Shown here: positions 22,192-23,650 of the stretch, piece by piece
Numbering within the stretch: position 1 is the stretch's first letter
Layout: the number at the start of each line of letters is the position of its first letter
DNA from: Akkermansiaceae bacterium UBA5020
GTDB lineage: Bacteria; Verrucomicrobiota; Verrucomicrobiia; Verrucomicrobiales; DEV007
DNA: 23,650 nucleotides
Assembly (NCBI GenBank): GCA_002396885.1
Contig: DGXY01000057.1
Coordinates: 12,388 to 36,037, forward strand
Direction of reading: 5' to 3'
Notes under the pieces: generated by a model
What the model saw: only the letters and a program-made list of their open reading frames with translations
What the model was told of the DNA's origin: nothing
The model's database searches: none
Position numbers and translations under genes: made by a program

Positions 22192-23505
22192 ATGAGCCAA
22201 GAATTCTTCCCTGGAATCCCCGTCATCCCTTTCGAGGGGCCTAAGTCCCGCAACCCGCTCGCTTTCAAGCATTACAACGCGGATGAAGTCATCGGCGGCA
22301 AGCCGATGCGTGAGCATCTCCGCTTCGCCGCGGCCTACTGGCATACGATGCGCAACGGTCTCGCCGATCCCTTTGGAGGTCCCACCGCCGAGCGTCCCTG
22401 GGACGACGGATCCGATTCGGTCGAAAACGCGCAGCGCCGCGTCTGGGCGATGTTCGAGTTCATGCAGAAGTGCGGGATCGGCTACTACTGCTTCCACGAC
22501 CGCGACGTCGCGCCGGAACTGAACGACCTCCAGGCCTCGAACGACGCCCTCGACGCGGTCGCCGATGAGTTGGAGAAAGCCCAGAAAGAGACCGGCATCA
22601 AGTTGCTCTGGGGCACGGCCTGTCTTTTCTCCCACAAGCGTTACAACCAAGGCGCGGGCACCTCGCCCTTCGCCGACGTCTTCGCCTACGCGGCGGCTCA
22701 AGTGAAGAAGGCGCTCGAGGTGACCCACCGTCTCGGCGGCGAAGGTTACGTTTTCTGGGGCGGCCGCGAGGGTTATGCGACCCTTTACAACACCGACATG
22801 AAGCGCGAGCTGAACCACCTCGCCGCGCTCCTCCACATGGCGGTGAAGCACAAGAAGAAGATCGGCTTCAAGGGCGACTTCTACATCGAGCCGAAACCGC
22901 GCGAACCCTCCACTCACCAGTATGATTCCGACTCGGCCGCTTGCCTCAACTTCCTCCGCGAGCACGGACTCATGGGCGAGTTGAAGCTGAACATCGAGAC
23001 GAACCACGCGACCCTCGCGGGCCACTCGATGATGCACGAGCTTGAGGTCGCCATGGCCGCCGATGCCCTCGGTTCGATCGACGCGAACACCGGCGACGAG
23101 CTGATCGGCTGGGACACGGATCAGTTCCCCACCGACATCTACCTCACCACCCAGATCATGCTCTGCGTCCTGCGCATGGGCGGATTCAGCACCGGTGGTC
23201 TCAATTTCGACGCGAAGTGCCGTCGCGAGAGTTTCGAGGTCGAGGACCTTTTCCACGCCCACATCGGCGGAATGGACGCCTTCGCCCGCGGACTCAAGAC
23301 CGCCCACGCCATCATCGCCGATGGACGCCTCGACGCCTTCAAGAAAGAGCGCTACAGCTCCTTCGACTCGGGCATCGGTGCGAAAATCGAGAAGGGCGAA
23401 GTCGGCTTCGAAGAACTCGCGGCCTACACGCTTGAAAATGGCGAACCGGTCACGAAGAGCGGACGTCAGGAGATGCTGGAGAATCTCATCAACGAGTACG
23501 TCTGA
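22192..23505 (+). CDS. xylA: Xylose isomerase
   Basis: A 437-residue protein, matching the long (class II) family such as the 440-residue Escherichia coli enzyme. It interconverts D-xylose and D-xylulose (also glucose and fructose) in the cytoplasm using two divalent metals. FHDRDVAPE (101-109) holds the catalytic His102/Asp105 pair, and FWGGREGYATLYNTDMKRE, KIGFKGDFYIEPKPREPSTH, LNIETNHATLAGHSM and GWDTDQFPTD supply the metal ligands. The N-terminus FPGIPVIPFEGPKSRNPLAF is typical of the family. The ATG at 22192 is chosen because family homology starts there; the frame is open to 22114. No xylulokinase or transporter gene lies in the window, and the PQQ gene ends 74 bp upstream. No Shine-Dalgarno is seen. 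Confidence 0.97.
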   Translation: MSQEFFPGIPVIPFEGPKSRNPLAFKHYNADEVIGGKPMREHLRFAAAYWHTMRNGLADPFGGPTAERPWDDGSDSVENAQRRVWAMFEFMQKCGIGYYCFHDRDVAPELNDLQASNDALDAVADELEKAQKETGIKLLWGTACLFSHKRYNQGAGTSPFADVFAYAAAQVKKALEVTHRLGGEGYVFWGGREGYATLYNTDMKRELNHLAALLHMAVKHKKKIGFKGDFYIEPKPREPSTHQYDSDSAACLNFLREHGLMGELKLNIETNHATLAGHSMMHELEVAMAADALGSIDANTGDELIGWDTDQFPTDIYLTTQIMLCVLRMGGFSTGGLNFDAKCRRESFEVEDLFHAHIGGMDAFARGLKTAHAIIADGRLDAFKKERYSSFDSGIGAKIEKGEVGFEELAAYTLENGEPVTKSGRQEMLENLINEYV

Positions 23506-23507
23506 GA

Positions 23508-23595
23508 GGAGTTAGGGAGTAAGGGAGTCAGGGAGTAAGGGAGTAAGGGAGTGATGGAGTGATGGAGTGATGGAGTGATGGAGTAAGGGAGTATT
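23508..23595 (+). repeat. Tandem array of eleven 8-bp GGAGTnnn units
   Basis: Starting 3 bp after the xylA stop: GGAGTTAG, GGAGTAAG, GGAGTCAG, GGAGTAAG twice, GGAGTGAT four times, GGAGTAAG, GGAGTATT. Unit length is a constant 8 bp, so this is not a CRISPR array. Variation falls in the last three bases. Confidence 0.9.
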
Positions 23596-23626
23596 GGGGA
23601 GAGGCCAACGAATTGTTCGAGCCCGA

Positions 23627-23650
23627 CCAACACTCCAACACTCCAACACT
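23627..23650 (-). repeat. Inverted array of the same family, cut by the window edge
   Basis: Three exact CCAACACT units, which read GGAGTGTT on the minus strand. It faces the 23508-23595 array across about 31 bp, so RNA or single-stranded DNA could fold into a long imperfect hairpin. Confidence 0.8.

Noticed and set aside
23508..23650. Possible CRISPR array
   Set aside because: Units are 8 bp with no spacers, and no cas genes are present.

Overview
The window is GC-rich, densely coding bacterial DNA, most likely from a member of the Verrucomicrobiota (PVC group). The evidence is the adjacent DUF1549/DUF1553 and DUF1501 genes (a pair typical of Planctomycetes and Verrucomicrobia), two secreted PQQ-type beta-propellers, a secreted sulfatase, few recognisable Shine-Dalgarno sequences, and short dispersed repeats near gene starts. 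No rRNA, tRNA, CRISPR array, transposase, phage gene or replication origin was seen. Nineteen protein genes are called, and the longest gene-free stretch is 289 bp (20362-20650).

Layout. 2-565: 3' end of a GT4 glycogen synthase. 618-4430 (+): three secreted proteins (HEAT-like plus beta-sandwich, PQQ beta-propeller, unknown). 4443-6407 (-): a two-domain GT4-GT2 glycosyltransferase, convergent with them. 6518-10358 (+): the DUF1549/DUF1553 and DUF1501 pair. 10407-13602 (+): AAA ATPase, glycerate kinase and a beta-class DNA methyltransferase, closely spaced. 13700-15502 (+): undecaprenyl-diphosphatase (uppP) and CorA magnesium channel. 15515-16915 (-): secreted sulfatase. 16990-17343 (+): rhodanese, convergent with a (-) operon of receiver protein, cardiolipin synthase and cysteine desulfurase (20361 down to 17337). 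20651-22117 (+): second PQQ beta-propeller. 22192-23505 (+): xylose isomerase, followed by a short-repeat array at the window edge.

Function. The set suggests a saprotroph degrading sulfated polysaccharides and plant sugars (sulfatase, xylA, DUF1549/1501, glycerate kinase, glycogen synthase), mixed with envelope housekeeping genes (uppP, cls, corA). No classical defence or mobile system is visible.

The most unusual signals are not protein genes. (1) The octamer CCTGACAA occurs nine times on the two strands by hand count, in several reading frames, across a stop codon and between genes, which suggests selection on the DNA word itself. (2) The divergent 20362-20650 region holds a strong intrinsic terminator preceded by a structured segment with a CCTCCTT (anti-SD-like) stretch, a candidate small RNA. 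(3) Related 8-bp repeats (GGAGTnnn) and two hairpins with the same GGA loop sit at the 5' ends of secreted-protein genes. (4) Several genes share a promoter-like TTGnCA / TAyCGT arrangement ending 6-9 nt before the ATG, consistent with near-leaderless mRNAs.
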